The notes under the pieces were generated by a model. The model worked only from the letters and a program-made list of their open reading frames with translations, was not told the origin of the DNA and ran no database searches. Below are positions 46,797-55,721 of a stretch of 64,000 bases of DNA, piece by piece. This stretch comes from Bacillus tuaregi. Lineage in GTDB: Bacteria > Bacillota > Bacilli > Bacillales > Cytobacillaceae. The stretch covers positions 3,936,016 to 4,000,015 of the forward strand of contig NZ_LT629731.1 in the NCBI RefSeq assembly GCF_900104575.1, given 5' to 3'. Position 1 is the stretch's first letter. Each line of letters begins with the position of its first letter. Position numbers and translations under genes: made by a program.

Positions 46797-47571
46797 AAAT
46801 ATCGTAGTCGTTGATGATGAACCAACAACACGGCAAGGCTTACAAAGAACCTTAGAGCGCTGGAATAATGGTGAATTTACAATCCACACTGCGACAAGCG
46901 GAAAAGAGGTCCTTCAGCTTGCGAAGGAGAAAAGAATCCATATTTTGCTTTCCGATATTCGAATGCCCGAGATGACCGGCCTACAGCTATTAAAGAATAT
47001 TAAGGAAATGGGAATCAATCCTGTGGTCATTGTCATTTCAGCCTATTCCGAATTTGAATATGCCCAGGAAGCTATAAGGCTTGGTGTCGTTAATTATCTT
47101 CTAAAACCGGTAGGTAAAAAGAAACTGATTGATGCCGTTGAAGACGCTGTGCAAGTCTTGGAAAAGCAGCTGCGTGTTGGAGTCATTGAGAAAGTTGTGG
47201 ATGAAAAAATTGCCGATGCCAACACGAAAATTGATTCTACGAAAGACACAATTCGCGCGGCTATTGCCTATATTGATCAACACCTAAAGCATGAAATAAA
47301 TCAAAAGGATGTAGCTGGTCATATTCACTTAAATCCTAGTTATTTCAGCGTACTGTTTAAGGAACAGGTCAAGCTCACCTTCAGTGAATATGTAACAAGA
47401 CGAAGAATTCAGCGCGCTAAAGAATTAATGATTTCAACCAATCTCCCTATTAATGAAATTGCTGAGGAAGTCGGCTATAAAACCTCAAAATACTTTATAA
47501 AACTATTCAAAGAAAATGAAGGAGTGACACCAAGCGCCTACCGAAAAACACACAATGAAAGGGCTTTCTAA
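46786..47571 (+). CDS. YesN-family response regulator (REC + AraC HTH)
   Basis: A 261-residue regulator: receiver domain with IVVVDDEPTTRQG and phospho-acceptor in LLSDIRMPEMTGLQ, then an AraC-type HTH (HIHLNPSYFSVLFKEQVKLTFSEYV and INEIAEEVGYKTSKYFIKLF). GTG 46786 is chosen because GGAGGGG lies six bases upstream and the start overlaps the kinase stop by 11 bases; an earlier ATG would be inside the kinase gene without support. Likely activates the ABC importer 105 bases downstream. Confidence 0.9.
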   Translation: MLTKNIVVVDDEPTTRQGLQRTLERWNNGEFTIHTATSGKEVLQLAKEKRIHILLSDIRMPEMTGLQLLKNIKEMGINPVVIVISAYSEFEYAQEAIRLGVVNYLLKPVGKKKLIDAVEDAVQVLEKQLRVGVIEKVVDEKIADANTKIDSTKDTIRAAIAYIDQHLKHEINQKDVAGHIHLNPSYFSVLFKEQVKLTFSEYVTRRRIQRAKELMISTNLPINEIAEEVGYKTSKYFIKLFKENEGVTPSAYRKTHNERAF

Positions 47572-47675
47572 AAATAGTAGTATTTTTCCCAATCATCGTT
47601 ACCTATATCAAAAGTCCTCCTAATGGTAAACTAATTCTTGTAAGAGAGAAGAATAAACACTAGGGGGTTTTGATA

Positions 47676-48983
47676 GTGAAGAAAAAGAAAGCGTTTACCG
47701 CGCTAATGTCTATGGCAATAGCTGGCGGCTTAATATTAGGAGGCTGCTCATCCTCAGATGATTCAAGTAAGGAAAGCAGTAATAGTAGTGATAAAACAGT
47801 TGTTAAAATGATGCATTTATGGCCTGAGGGCAGTTCAAATGCTCAGTTTACCATTGTTGATGACATTATCAAATCTTACGAAAAAGAAAACCCTGATGTA
47901 GATATCCAAACAGAAATTCTTGGAAATGAGCAATACAAGGAAAAAATCAAAGTATTATCAGCTTCAAACGAACTTCCTGATGTAGGGATTACGTGGGCAG
48001 CTGGTTATATGAAACCATTCGTTGACGGAGAAATGTTCGCTCCTTTAGATGATATTGTAGAGCAGGATAAATTCGTCGCAGGTACGCTTGATGCTTTCTC
48101 GGTTGACGAAAAGCCATACGCCGTACCACTTGAGTTAAATATCACTCCTGTGTACTACAACAAAGAAATCTTTAAAAAATATAATCTAGAGGCGCCAAAA
48201 ACATATGACGAGTTCTTAAATGTTGTTAAAACACTCTCTGATAACGGCGTAACTCCAATCACACTAGGAAACAAAGACCGCTGGACAGGCTCTATGTGGT
48301 ATATGTACCTTGCAGATCGTATCGGTGGTCCTGAAGTATTAAATAATGCTATCGACCGTACTGGAAGCTTTGAAGACCCAGCTTTAGTAAAAGCCGCTGA
48401 GGAAGTCAAGAAACTAGTTGATATGGGAGCATTTGTTAAAGGATATAACGGTCTATCAAATGATGAAGCAAAAGGCTACTTCATGAATGAACAAGCTGCT
48501 ATGTACTTAATGGCAACTTGGGAGCTACCAAACTATACAACAACTCCAGATGTATCACAAGAATTCAAGGACAAAGTAGGTTATTTCAAGTTCCCAGCTT
48601 ATGAAGGCGGAAAAGGGGATATTGATAGTTATGTAGGTGGCCCTGGTGTTGGTCTATTCGTATCTGATCAATCTAAAGTGAAAGACGAAGCAAAAGCATT
48701 TGTTTCTTATCTAGTTGAAGAGTGGGGCAAGCGCTCTGTTGTTGATGCTGGTGTGATCCCTGCAACTTTCGTTGACACATCTAACGGTGACCTTCACCCA
48801 ATGTACATTGACATTCTTAAAGATTTAGAAAATGCTACTAACCTTACACTTTATGCGGATGTTCAAATGTCAGCTAAAGTAGCAGATGTTCACTTAAATC
48901 AGATTCAATCATTATTCGGTGGACAGTCGACTCCAAAAGACTTTACAAAAGCACAGGAAGACGCTCTTGCTGCTGAGAAATAA
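47676..48983 (+). CDS. Sugar ABC transporter substrate-binding lipoprotein
   Basis: A 435-residue CUT1 solute-binding lipoprotein. Signal peptide with lipobox ILGGC, Ser/Asp-rich linker, and the SBP_bac_1 fold (IKVLSASNELPDVGITWAAGYMKP, GNKDRWTGSMWYMYLADRIGG). GTG 47676 sits eight bases behind AGGGGG; TTG 47670 is too close to it. It lies between the YesM/YesN pair and two permease genes. Context with xylose genes suggests a xylo-oligosaccharide ligand. Confidence 0.9.
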   Translation: MKKKKAFTALMSMAIAGGLILGGCSSSDDSSKESSNSSDKTVVKMMHLWPEGSSNAQFTIVDDIIKSYEKENPDVDIQTEILGNEQYKEKIKVLSASNELPDVGITWAAGYMKPFVDGEMFAPLDDIVEQDKFVAGTLDAFSVDEKPYAVPLELNITPVYYNKEIFKKYNLEAPKTYDEFLNVVKTLSDNGVTPITLGNKDRWTGSMWYMYLADRIGGPEVLNNAIDRTGSFEDPALVKAAEEVKKLVDMGAFVKGYNGLSNDEAKGYFMNEQAAMYLMATWELPNYTTTPDVSQEFKDKVGYFKFPAYEGGKGDIDSYVGGPGVGLFVSDQSKVKDEAKAFVSYLVEEWGKRSVVDAGVIPATFVDTSNGDLHPMYIDILKDLENATNLTLYADVQMSAKVADVHLNQIQSLFGGQSTPKDFTKAQEDALAAEK

Positions 48984-49057
48984 TTATTACTTAGAAAGAG
49001 GGCATATTGAATTAAATATGTCCTCTTCTTTATCGAAAGGAAGGGGACAAGACCAAC

Positions 49058-49933
49058 ATGAAGAAGGTAATGTCAAATAAATTTGTAATCGCCCTTTATA
49101 CACTCCCTGCTTTATTTCTCGTTCTAGCCCTTATTTATATTCCAATTGCATTATCAGGCTATTACGGTCTCATGGATTGGGACGGTATTGGCAAAATGAC
49201 ATTTATTGGTCTAGATAACTACGTTACCTTGATTCAGGATAAAGTATTCTGGACGAGTACATGGCACTCATTATTACTAGCGATTTTCTCCACAGCGAGT
49301 TTATTACTTTACTTAGCTATTTCTCTAGTATTAGCAAGTAAAATTAAAGGTTCAGACTTATTACGCAAAATTTATTTAATTCCAATGCTATTATCATCTG
49401 TTGCCATTGCACAGTTATGGATGAAGATTTTCGACCCTACTAACGGTATGGCCAATAGATTACTTGAAATGTTCGGTGTAGAAAATACACCTGTTTGGCT
49501 AGCAGATCCAGCCATTGCTCTTTATGCTATTTTCATCCCCGTTATTTGGCAATACGCAGGTTTTTATATTCTTATTTATTATGCAGCGTTAAAAAATGTT
49601 CCAGATGAAGTAATCGAGGCGGCGAAAATTGACGGTGCCAACCCTTTACAAATTGCTTTCAAAATTAAATTACCACTAATTTCTGGCGTTTTTAAAGTAA
49701 CCGTAATGCTTGCAGTTGTTGGTTCATTAAAATATTTTGACTTAATTTACGTTATGACCGGTGGCGGTCCAAACGGAGCAAGTGAAGTAATGGCCTCCTA
49801 TATGTATAAGGAAGCTTTTAAATTGAATAACTTCGGTTATGGTAGTGCGATTGGTTTTGGACTATTAGTCATCTGTCTTGTTATGACTTTAATAACTTCG
49901 AAATTAACGAAATCTAAAGAGGATGTTCAATAA
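49058..49933 (+). CDS. Sugar ABC transporter permease, MalF-like
   Basis: A 291-residue permease with six membrane helices and the EAA loop EVIEAAKIDGANPLQIAFKIKLPLI that contacts the ATPase. First of the two importer permeases; AAGGAAGGGG precedes it. No ATPase is in this gene set, which points to MsmX. Confidence 0.92.
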   Translation: MKKVMSNKFVIALYTLPALFLVLALIYIPIALSGYYGLMDWDGIGKMTFIGLDNYVTLIQDKVFWTSTWHSLLLAIFSTASLLLYLAISLVLASKIKGSDLLRKIYLIPMLLSSVAIAQLWMKIFDPTNGMANRLLEMFGVENTPVWLADPAIALYAIFIPVIWQYAGFYILIYYAALKNVPDEVIEAAKIDGANPLQIAFKIKLPLISGVFKVTVMLAVVGSLKYFDLIYVMTGGGPNGASEVMASYMYKEAFKLNNFGYGSAIGFGLLVICLVMTLITSKLTKSKEDVQ

Positions 49934-49952
49934 TAAGGGGGAGTGAAATAAA

Positions 49953-50849
49953 ATGAGTAAGGTTAGTTCACAACAATCAGCAGCACTGGATCTTCCCGTT
50001 CCCAATAATGCAAAGAAATCTTACTTGAACAAAATCGGCTTTGGATTTCTTTATCTTATATTAGGAATATTTGCTGTTATTCAGATTTACCCATTAGTTT
50101 GGCTGCTTTTCTTTTCATTAAAAACAAATCAAGAAGTATTTGGGATGTCTCCTTTTGCGTTACCGCAGGATCCCCAATGGGCAAACTATACAAAAGCTTG
50201 GACATCTGGAAATATTGGACTCTATTTCTTCAATAGTGTCTGGATTACAGTATTATCAGTTGCCCTAACAATCATTCTTGCTAGTTTCGTAACGTTTGCA
50301 GTTACACGGATGCACTGGAAGTTTAGCGGTCTTGTCCTTGGATTATTCTTAGTCGCTTACATGATTCCACTGCACTCTACGTTAATTCCTTTGTTCAATA
50401 TGTATAACAGCATGAACTTAATTGACAGCCCAATTTCCATTGTTTTATCTTATACGGCTTTTAACTTACCGTTGACCATTATGATATTACTCGGTTTTTA
50501 TCAAACATTCCCGCGTGAAATCGAAGAAGCTGCCGTAATGGATGGTTGTTCGATTCACCGTATTTTCTTCCAGATTACCCTGCCGATGACGGTACCGGTA
50601 CTATCAACAACAGGAATCATTAACATGATATACAACTGGAATGAGTTCGTATTTGTTAACACGTTCATTAGCTCTGATAAGTGGAAGACATTAACAGTTG
50701 GGATCAATAACTTCGTAGGTCAATACCTAACAGACTGGGGCGCTATTGGTGCTACTCTTGTCATCAGTATTGTACCTATTCTACTAGCCTTCCTATTCCT
50801 AAGTGATAAAATCGTTGAAGGAATGGCAGCAGGCTCTGTAAAAGGTTAA
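49953..50849 (+). CDS. Sugar ABC transporter permease, MalG-like
   Basis: A 298-residue permease with six membrane helices and the EAA loop EIEEAAVMDGCSIHRIFFQITLPMT. The C-terminal VEGMAAGSVKG is typical of MalG-type permeases. Nineteen bases separate it from the first permease; a terminator follows. Confidence 0.92.
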   Translation: MSKVSSQQSAALDLPVPNNAKKSYLNKIGFGFLYLILGIFAVIQIYPLVWLLFFSLKTNQEVFGMSPFALPQDPQWANYTKAWTSGNIGLYFFNSVWITVLSVALTIILASFVTFAVTRMHWKFSGLVLGLFLVAYMIPLHSTLIPLFNMYNSMNLIDSPISIVLSYTAFNLPLTIMILLGFYQTFPREIEEAAVMDGCSIHRIFFQITLPMTVPVLSTTGIINMIYNWNEFVFVNTFISSDKWKTLTVGINNFVGQYLTDWGAIGATLVISIVPILLAFLFLSDKIVEGMAAGSVKG

Positions 50850-50861
50850 ATGGTTAATAGA

Positions 50862-50914
50862 AAAAGACAGCTGGAAAGATTCTCTTTTACAGGAAGCTTT
50901 CCAAGCTGTCTTTT
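50862..50914 (+). terminator. Terminator after the sugar importer operon
   Basis: AAAAGACAGCT-GGAAAG pairs with CTTTCC-AGCTGTCTTTT, 13 bases beyond the permease stop. Confidence 0.85.
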
Positions 50915-50926
50915 CATTTGTATTTG

Positions 50927-51151
50927 ATCAAATTCGACCGTCGAATTTGCGTCCGGATTACCTGCGCTCACTCGGTAAACTATCTTTAAGAAATCGCAAG
51001 ACATTCACCGGAGGCTTCACTTCATTCAGCCTAGGTTTGCCCCCCACTGAATCGTAGAACCACTTACATTCATCCCCCACTTGCAGAAGTGGAGGACTTC
51101 TGTACCTGTCGCAAACTTTTGGTACAAAAAGCATTTGCTGAATGAAGTTAA
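50927..51151 (-). repeat. Dispersed structured repeat, copy 3 (diverged)
   Basis: Same layout as 37447-37636: terminal AAATTCG/CGAATTT hairpin next to GAT, core, CTTCATTCAGC / GCTGAATGAAG outer arms and an inner CCCCCACTT/AAGTGGAGG hairpin. The core has many substitutions, but the UCCGG/CCGGA pairing and the terminal stem are kept. About 40 extra bases lie between the inner hairpin and the right arm. Its end overlaps the stop codon of the YesL-like gene. Confidence 0.72.
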
Positions 51152-51768
51152 GTTATTTGCTTCTTTTTATCCATCTTTTTAAAAACTAAAAAGCAGGTGG
51201 CCATCATAAGCGCTGCGGTGAGACTTCCACCAAAGAAAAAGCCTAATCCCGGGAGGAATCGAAACACAAAGTACATCGATACAATTCCAGCAATCATAAC
51301 GATATTTTCAATGGGGTTAATTAGCATCATTAAAAATGAATTTTTGATGATTTGGGTAAGCTTTAACTCATAATGAACATAAACCGGGAACAAATATAAT
51401 ATAGTCAGAACGACCGCAAACATAAAGATATACAGGGGAATTTGAATGATACTCATAAAACTGCTCCCTGCATTCCTCATGAAAAATAAATCAAGAAAAA
51501 TAAGTCCACCGACAATCACAAGGATGAGTCCTAATCCATTGCTTCTAAAAAACTCAGCTTTATAATATTCCCAAAAGGTTCGAAAAACAGGAATATCCGT
51601 TTCACCCATAAGCCATTTACGAATAACCGCAAACATCGAAATTGTAGCCGGAAAAAATCCAAAGACGACCAGTCCTAGCAGTGTAAAACCTATCCATAAT
51701 AAATTAATATAAGCAAATCTAGTTATCCATTCTGTGGCAGCATATGCACGATTAGCCGCATTATTCAT
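51148..51768 (-). CDS. DUF624 (YesL-like) membrane protein
   Basis: A 206-residue protein with about five membrane helices and the DUF624 start (WITRFAYINLLWIGFTLLGLVVFGFFPATISMFAVIRKW). YesL-type proteins are found beside YesM/YesN systems and sugar importers. ATG 51768 follows GGAGGGATTAT. The stop codon TAA lies inside the right arm of dispersed repeat copy 3, so the repeat may have set the present C-terminus (KKKQIT). Confidence 0.87.
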   Translation of the reverse strand: MNNAANRAYAATEWITRFAYINLLWIGFTLLGLVVFGFFPATISMFAVIRKWLMGETDIPVFRTFWEYYKAEFFRSNGLGLILVIVGGLIFLDLFFMRNAGSSFMSIIQIPLYIFMFAVVLTILYLFPVYVHYELKLTQIIKNSFLMMLINPIENIVMIAGIVSMYFVFRFLPGLGFFFGGSLTAALMMATCFLVFKKMDKKKQIT

Positions 51769-51834
51769 ATAATCCCTCCAAACACAAAGTTCCACATTGC
51801 TTCTATAATATTATCACCGAGTTAGCTTTAAACG

Positions 51835-51864
51835 AAACGAGACTATCCATTGACAGTCTCGTTT
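51835..51864 (-). terminator. Terminator after the aldo/keto reductase gene
   Basis: AAACGAGACT and AGTCTCGTTT pair around a ten-base loop; T-runs are present on both strands. Confidence 0.75.
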
Positions 51865-51902
51865 TTCTATAGGCAGTGATATATAAAGGATCAACTCTAC
51901 TA

Positions 51903-52886
51903 TTAATAAGGTCCTCTGATAAAATCCTTTACCTTCTCATTGTAAAAGCGTTGGATATTTTGTTTTTCTTCATCAGAGAATGGCTTTGTATTCAGTGCAA
52001 CCAGATTATCCTCTACCTGTTTCAAATTTTTAAAACCAGGAATCACGGCAGTAATCTCTTTCTGGTCCAAAATCCAGCGCAGTGCTGCACTTGCCATCGT
52101 TGGACGGCCCTCTCCAATCCACTTTAACTGATCTGCTAATTCGACACCCTTTTGGAATCCAAGACCAGCAAAGGTTTCACCGACATTAAAAGCCTCTCCA
52201 TTTTCATTAAAACGACGGTGGTCGTCTTTTTCAAATTCATGATCTGCAGTAAACTTCCCAGTTAAGAGACCGCTAGCAAGCGGTAATCTAACCAACAGCC
52301 CCACCCCTTTTTGAGAAGCTTCCGGGATTAACTTTTCCAAAGGCTTTTGGCGGAACATATTAAAAATAATCTGCAAGCTCTTAACATTTGGATTCTCCAA
52401 ACAAATTAACCCTTCCTCCACCGTTTCTACACTAACACCATAGTGGCGGATTTTCCCTTCGCTCTGCAAACGGTCAAGCACTTCAAATACACTGCCGTCT
52501 TTCAAAATTTCAGTTGCTGGGCAATGAATTTGATATAAGTCTATGGCCTCCCGATTCAAACGGCGGAGACTATCTTCACAATAAGCACTCACTTTTTCAT
52601 AGCTGTAGTTCTTCGGATCAAAAATATCGCCTTGTCGGCAGAATTTTGTCGCAATGTAAATTTGATTTTCCTTCCCCTTTGTCGCTTTAGCTAATAACCT
52701 TTCGCTATGACCGTTCCCATATACATCTGCTGTATCAAAAAAGTTAACACCCTTATCCATTGCAAACTCTAAGGATTTAAGTGCTTCTGTATCATTCGTT
52801 TGACCCCATGAGCCACCGATTGCCCAGGTTCCAAAGCTCACTTCACTAATCTTGATTCCTGTATTCCCCAACTCACGGTATTTCAT
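51903..52886 (-). CDS. Aldo/keto reductase
   Basis: A 327-residue NADPH-dependent oxidoreductase of the AKR barrel family. Catalytic residues fit: Asp and Tyr in NFFDTADVYGNGHSE, Lys in IYIATKFCRQ, His in YQIHCPATE. It lies ~50 bases behind galM on the same strand, so it may act on a sugar of this locus; the substrate cannot be read from sequence. Confidence 0.9.
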   Translation of the reverse strand: MKYRELGNTGIKISEVSFGTWAIGGSWGQTNDTEALKSLEFAMDKGVNFFDTADVYGNGHSERLLAKATKGKENQIYIATKFCRQGDIFDPKNYSYEKVSAYCEDSLRRLNREAIDLYQIHCPATEILKDGSVFEVLDRLQSEGKIRHYGVSVETVEEGLICLENPNVKSLQIIFNMFRQKPLEKLIPEASQKGVGLLVRLPLASGLLTGKFTADHEFEKDDHRRFNENGEAFNVGETFAGLGFQKGVELADQLKWIGEGRPTMASAALRWILDQKEITAVIPGFKNLKQVEDNLVALNTKPFSDEEKQNIQRFYNEKVKDFIRGPY

Positions 52887-52937
52887 TTTTCCATCTCCCT
52901 TTCTTCATATTATATCCTTACCAAGCCTCTACACCAA

Positions 52938-53987
52938 TCAGTCTATTTTATCCTCTATTAATCCAAACTTATACTTTGTATGTGTTGCATACTGCTGACC
53001 TTTGTCAAGCACGATGGATGGAAAATGAGGATGGTGAATGGCGTCAGGTAATGCCTGTGTTTCCAGACATATACCTAAGTACTTTCTGGAAGGAACCTCC
53101 CGAAAAGCTCCTTCTGGTGCTAAAGAGTTGCCAGAGTATACAATAACAGCTGGTTCATCGGTTTCAACCGTTAGAGCTCTCCCGCTTTCAGGGTCCTGTA
53201 AAACTATTTCATTTTCATGATTTGCATTCAACAGGAACGGATGGTCATACCCATTTCCCACTAATATATTTTGCGGATGTTCCGATTCAGCCCCCGTTTT
53301 TATAGCCCTTTCACTGGTAAAATCGAATGGTGTGTTTTCAACATCTGCCATATGCCCAGTTGGGATAAAACCTTGATCAAGCTCCAAATATTGATTACTT
53401 TTCAGGGTTAACGTATGATTTAATACGTCCCTTTTAAGATTTCCGCTTAAGTTAAAATAAGAGTGGTTCGTAACGGTTAATAAAGTTTTCTGATCAGTTT
53501 GCGCACTATAATGGATCAATAGCTCATGATCGTTCGTTAGTCTATAAATAACTTCAACAGAAAGATTTCCTGGATAACCCTCTTCCCCATCCTTGCTTAA
53601 ATATGTAAAACGAACTCCATCATTCATTAATTCTGCATCCCAAATTACTTTATTAAATCCTTTAATCCCACCATGCAGATGATTGGGATGATTATTCTGC
53701 GCTAAGGTATATGTAGTTCCATCCAGTTCAAAGGAACCACCTTTTATTCGTCCTGCCACACGTCCTACAACCGCACCGAGAAAACTGGAGTCCTCGATAT
53801 ATTCCTTTAGCGTGTCATGACCAAGAACAACGTTTTCAACCTGACCGCTTTTATCCGGAACCATTATTTTCGTAATGATGCAACCGTAATTAATCGCTGT
53901 TACTTCAAAGCCATCATCATTTTTCAACGTATATGAAAAAACAGACTGGTTATTAATTTGACCTAAGTTCTCTTGTATAACCTTCAT
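52938..53987 (-). CDS. galM: Aldose 1-epimerase
   Basis: A 349-residue mutarotase that interconverts alpha and beta anomers of aldoses. Family motifs: GRVAGRIKGGSFELDG, NNHPNHLHGGIKGFNKVIWDA with the catalytic His, VTNHSYFNLSGN with the second His, and the catalytic Glu near GICLETQALPDAIHHP. In this setting it would speed xylose anomer exchange for XylA. Lies ~170 bases behind xylB. Confidence 0.92.
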   Translation of the reverse strand: MKVIQENLGQINNQSVFSYTLKNDDGFEVTAINYGCIITKIMVPDKSGQVENVVLGHDTLKEYIEDSSFLGAVVGRVAGRIKGGSFELDGTTYTLAQNNHPNHLHGGIKGFNKVIWDAELMNDGVRFTYLSKDGEEGYPGNLSVEVIYRLTNDHELLIHYSAQTDQKTLLTVTNHSYFNLSGNLKRDVLNHTLTLKSNQYLELDQGFIPTGHMADVENTPFDFTSERAIKTGAESEHPQNILVGNGYDHPFLLNANHENEIVLQDPESGRALTVETDEPAVIVYSGNSLAPEGAFREVPSRKYLGICLETQALPDAIHHPHFPSIVLDKGQQYATHTKYKFGLIEDKID

Positions 53988-54067
53988 TTCATTCTTCCTT
54001 CCCTTTAATTGTTCTGTTCAACCTATTTGATGATCCGTTCATAAATGAAAATAGGGTGAATGAAAAG

Positions 54068-54090
54068 AAAGCCCCACGGAGGTGGGGTTT
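54068..54090. terminator. Short GC-rich hairpin between xylB and galM
   Basis: AGCCCCAC and GTGGGGTT pair around a GGAG loop. The best T-run is on the plus strand; on the minus strand CTTTCTTTTC follows, so termination behind xylB would be partial. Confidence 0.6.
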
Positions 54091-54156
54091 TTTTGATATT
54101 TAGCTCATCAAAACTCTAAGCTTTTCTGGACATCTTTGTGGCTGATCATTTGATCA

Positions 54157-55656
54157 TTACTTTCTAAACTCTCTCAGCTGCTCATTCAAAGTTTGGGTTT
54201 GAGTGTACACCTGCTGATAAATGGAGAAAAGCTTCTTATAGTTTTCCACATTTTCCGGAACTGGATGATAGGTTTTTGAAGTTTGAATAAAGACTTCCGC
54301 ACATTCTTTTAAGGAAGCAAACCAGCCACAGCCATAAGCCGCTAACATAGCTGCTCCCATTCCAGGACCTTGCTCGCTTGTCAGCTTTTCAATTTTTGCG
54401 TTAAAAATATCTGCCTGCATCTGCAGCCATGTTTCATTTTTAGCACCGCCACCGATGGAAATAATTGTATCAATTGTTTTTCCACTACTTCTGAAGATCT
54501 CTATCGATTCATGTAAGGAGAAGGTAATTCCTTCTAGTACAGCACGGGCAAAATGCTTCCGTTCGTGTGCCGCATCAATTCCGATAAAGCTTCCACGAAT
54601 AGTTGAATCTGCATGTGGTGTTCTCTCTCCTACAATATAAGGAGTAAACAGCAAGCCGTTGCTGCCAGCTGGCACCTGGTCGACACCTTCTAAAAATTGC
54701 TCAAATGCTTCCTGTTTCGCAAATGTATCCTTAAACCAGCTTAAGCTGTAGCCTGCAGCCAAAGTCACACCCATTGTATAAAACGTATTTTCTTCTCCAT
54801 GGTTAAAATAGTGAACCTTACCTTCAAAGTCAAGGTCACTTCTCTCCTCATAAGAAAGGACAACACCAGATGTTCCAATACTGCATAAGGTCTTTCCTTC
54901 TGATAAAATTCCTGAACCAATGGCACCGCAGGCATTATCCGCACCGCCTGCAAACACCTTTGTAGCTTCTGATAATCCCGTAACTTGGGCAAATTCTGCA
55001 CTCACGGTACCAACAAAGTCATGAGATTCTACTAATGGTGGGCAAAACTCAGGAGAAAGATTAAAATGAGTTAATATTTCTTGACTCCATTCTCGCTTAG
55101 CTACATTTAACAATAACGTCCCTGCAGCATCACTGTATTCCATATGAACATTTCCGGTAATGCGATAACGCAAATAATCCTTTGGAAGCATAAATACGCT
55201 TGCACGTTCAAAAATTTCAGGCTCATTCTCTTGTACCCATAGAATTTTCGGTAATGTAAACCCTTCCAAAGCAGGGTTCTTTGTGATTTCCAAAAGCTGC
55301 TGTTTTCCAACAACCTCATAGATTTTTTCACATTGCTTTGTTGTTCTTGTATCGTTCCATAAAATAGAATTTCTTAAAACCTGGTTTTCTGCATCTAATA
55401 AAACAAGCCCATGCATTTGTCCGGAGAAACTAATGCCCTCGATGTCATTTACATCTCCATCAAATTGCTCGATTAATTCAGCCAGCCCTGCAGTGGTTTT
55501 TTCAACCCACTCCTCCGGGTTTTGTTCGCTATATCCAGATTTTTCAATAATAAGCGGATAAGATTTTGAGGTTTCTTTATAAACCTCTCCCTTTTGATTG
55601 ACAAGCAATATCTTTACCGCACTTGTACCGAGATCAACACCAATTACGTATTTCAT
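54157..55656 (-). CDS. xylB: Xylulokinase
   Basis: A 499-residue FGGY-family kinase that phosphorylates D-xylulose to feed the pentose phosphate pathway. Visible motifs are the N-terminal IGVDLGTSAVKILLVN, FSGQMHGLVLLD, SILWNDTRT, and the C-terminal TIISIGGGAKNETWLQMQADIFN. It follows xylA, separated by 65 bases that hold a hairpin. Confidence 0.94.
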   Translation of the reverse strand: MKYVIGVDLGTSAVKILLVNQKGEVYKETSKSYPLIIEKSGYSEQNPEEWVEKTTAGLAELIEQFDGDVNDIEGISFSGQMHGLVLLDAENQVLRNSILWNDTRTTKQCEKIYEVVGKQQLLEITKNPALEGFTLPKILWVQENEPEIFERASVFMLPKDYLRYRITGNVHMEYSDAAGTLLLNVAKREWSQEILTHFNLSPEFCPPLVESHDFVGTVSAEFAQVTGLSEATKVFAGGADNACGAIGSGILSEGKTLCSIGTSGVVLSYEERSDLDFEGKVHYFNHGEENTFYTMGVTLAAGYSLSWFKDTFAKQEAFEQFLEGVDQVPAGSNGLLFTPYIVGERTPHADSTIRGSFIGIDAAHERKHFARAVLEGITFSLHESIEIFRSSGKTIDTIISIGGGAKNETWLQMQADIFNAKIEKLTSEQGPGMGAAMLAAYGCGWFASLKECAEVFIQTSKTYHPVPENVENYKKLFSIYQQVYTQTQTLNEQLREFRK

Positions 55657-55677
55657 AAAGTATCATCCCTTTCTATA

Positions 55678-55713
55678 AAAATGTGCTGGAGCAAAATACT
55701 TCCAGCACATTTT
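55678..55713 (-). other. Intercistronic hairpin between xylA and xylB
   Basis: AAAATGTGCTGGA and TCCAGCACATTTT form a perfect 13-bp stem with a ten-base loop between the xylA stop and the xylB ribosome binding site. It can act as a leaky terminator or mRNA-stability element lowering xylB relative to xylA. Confidence 0.75.
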
Positions 55714-55721
55714 CATGATTC

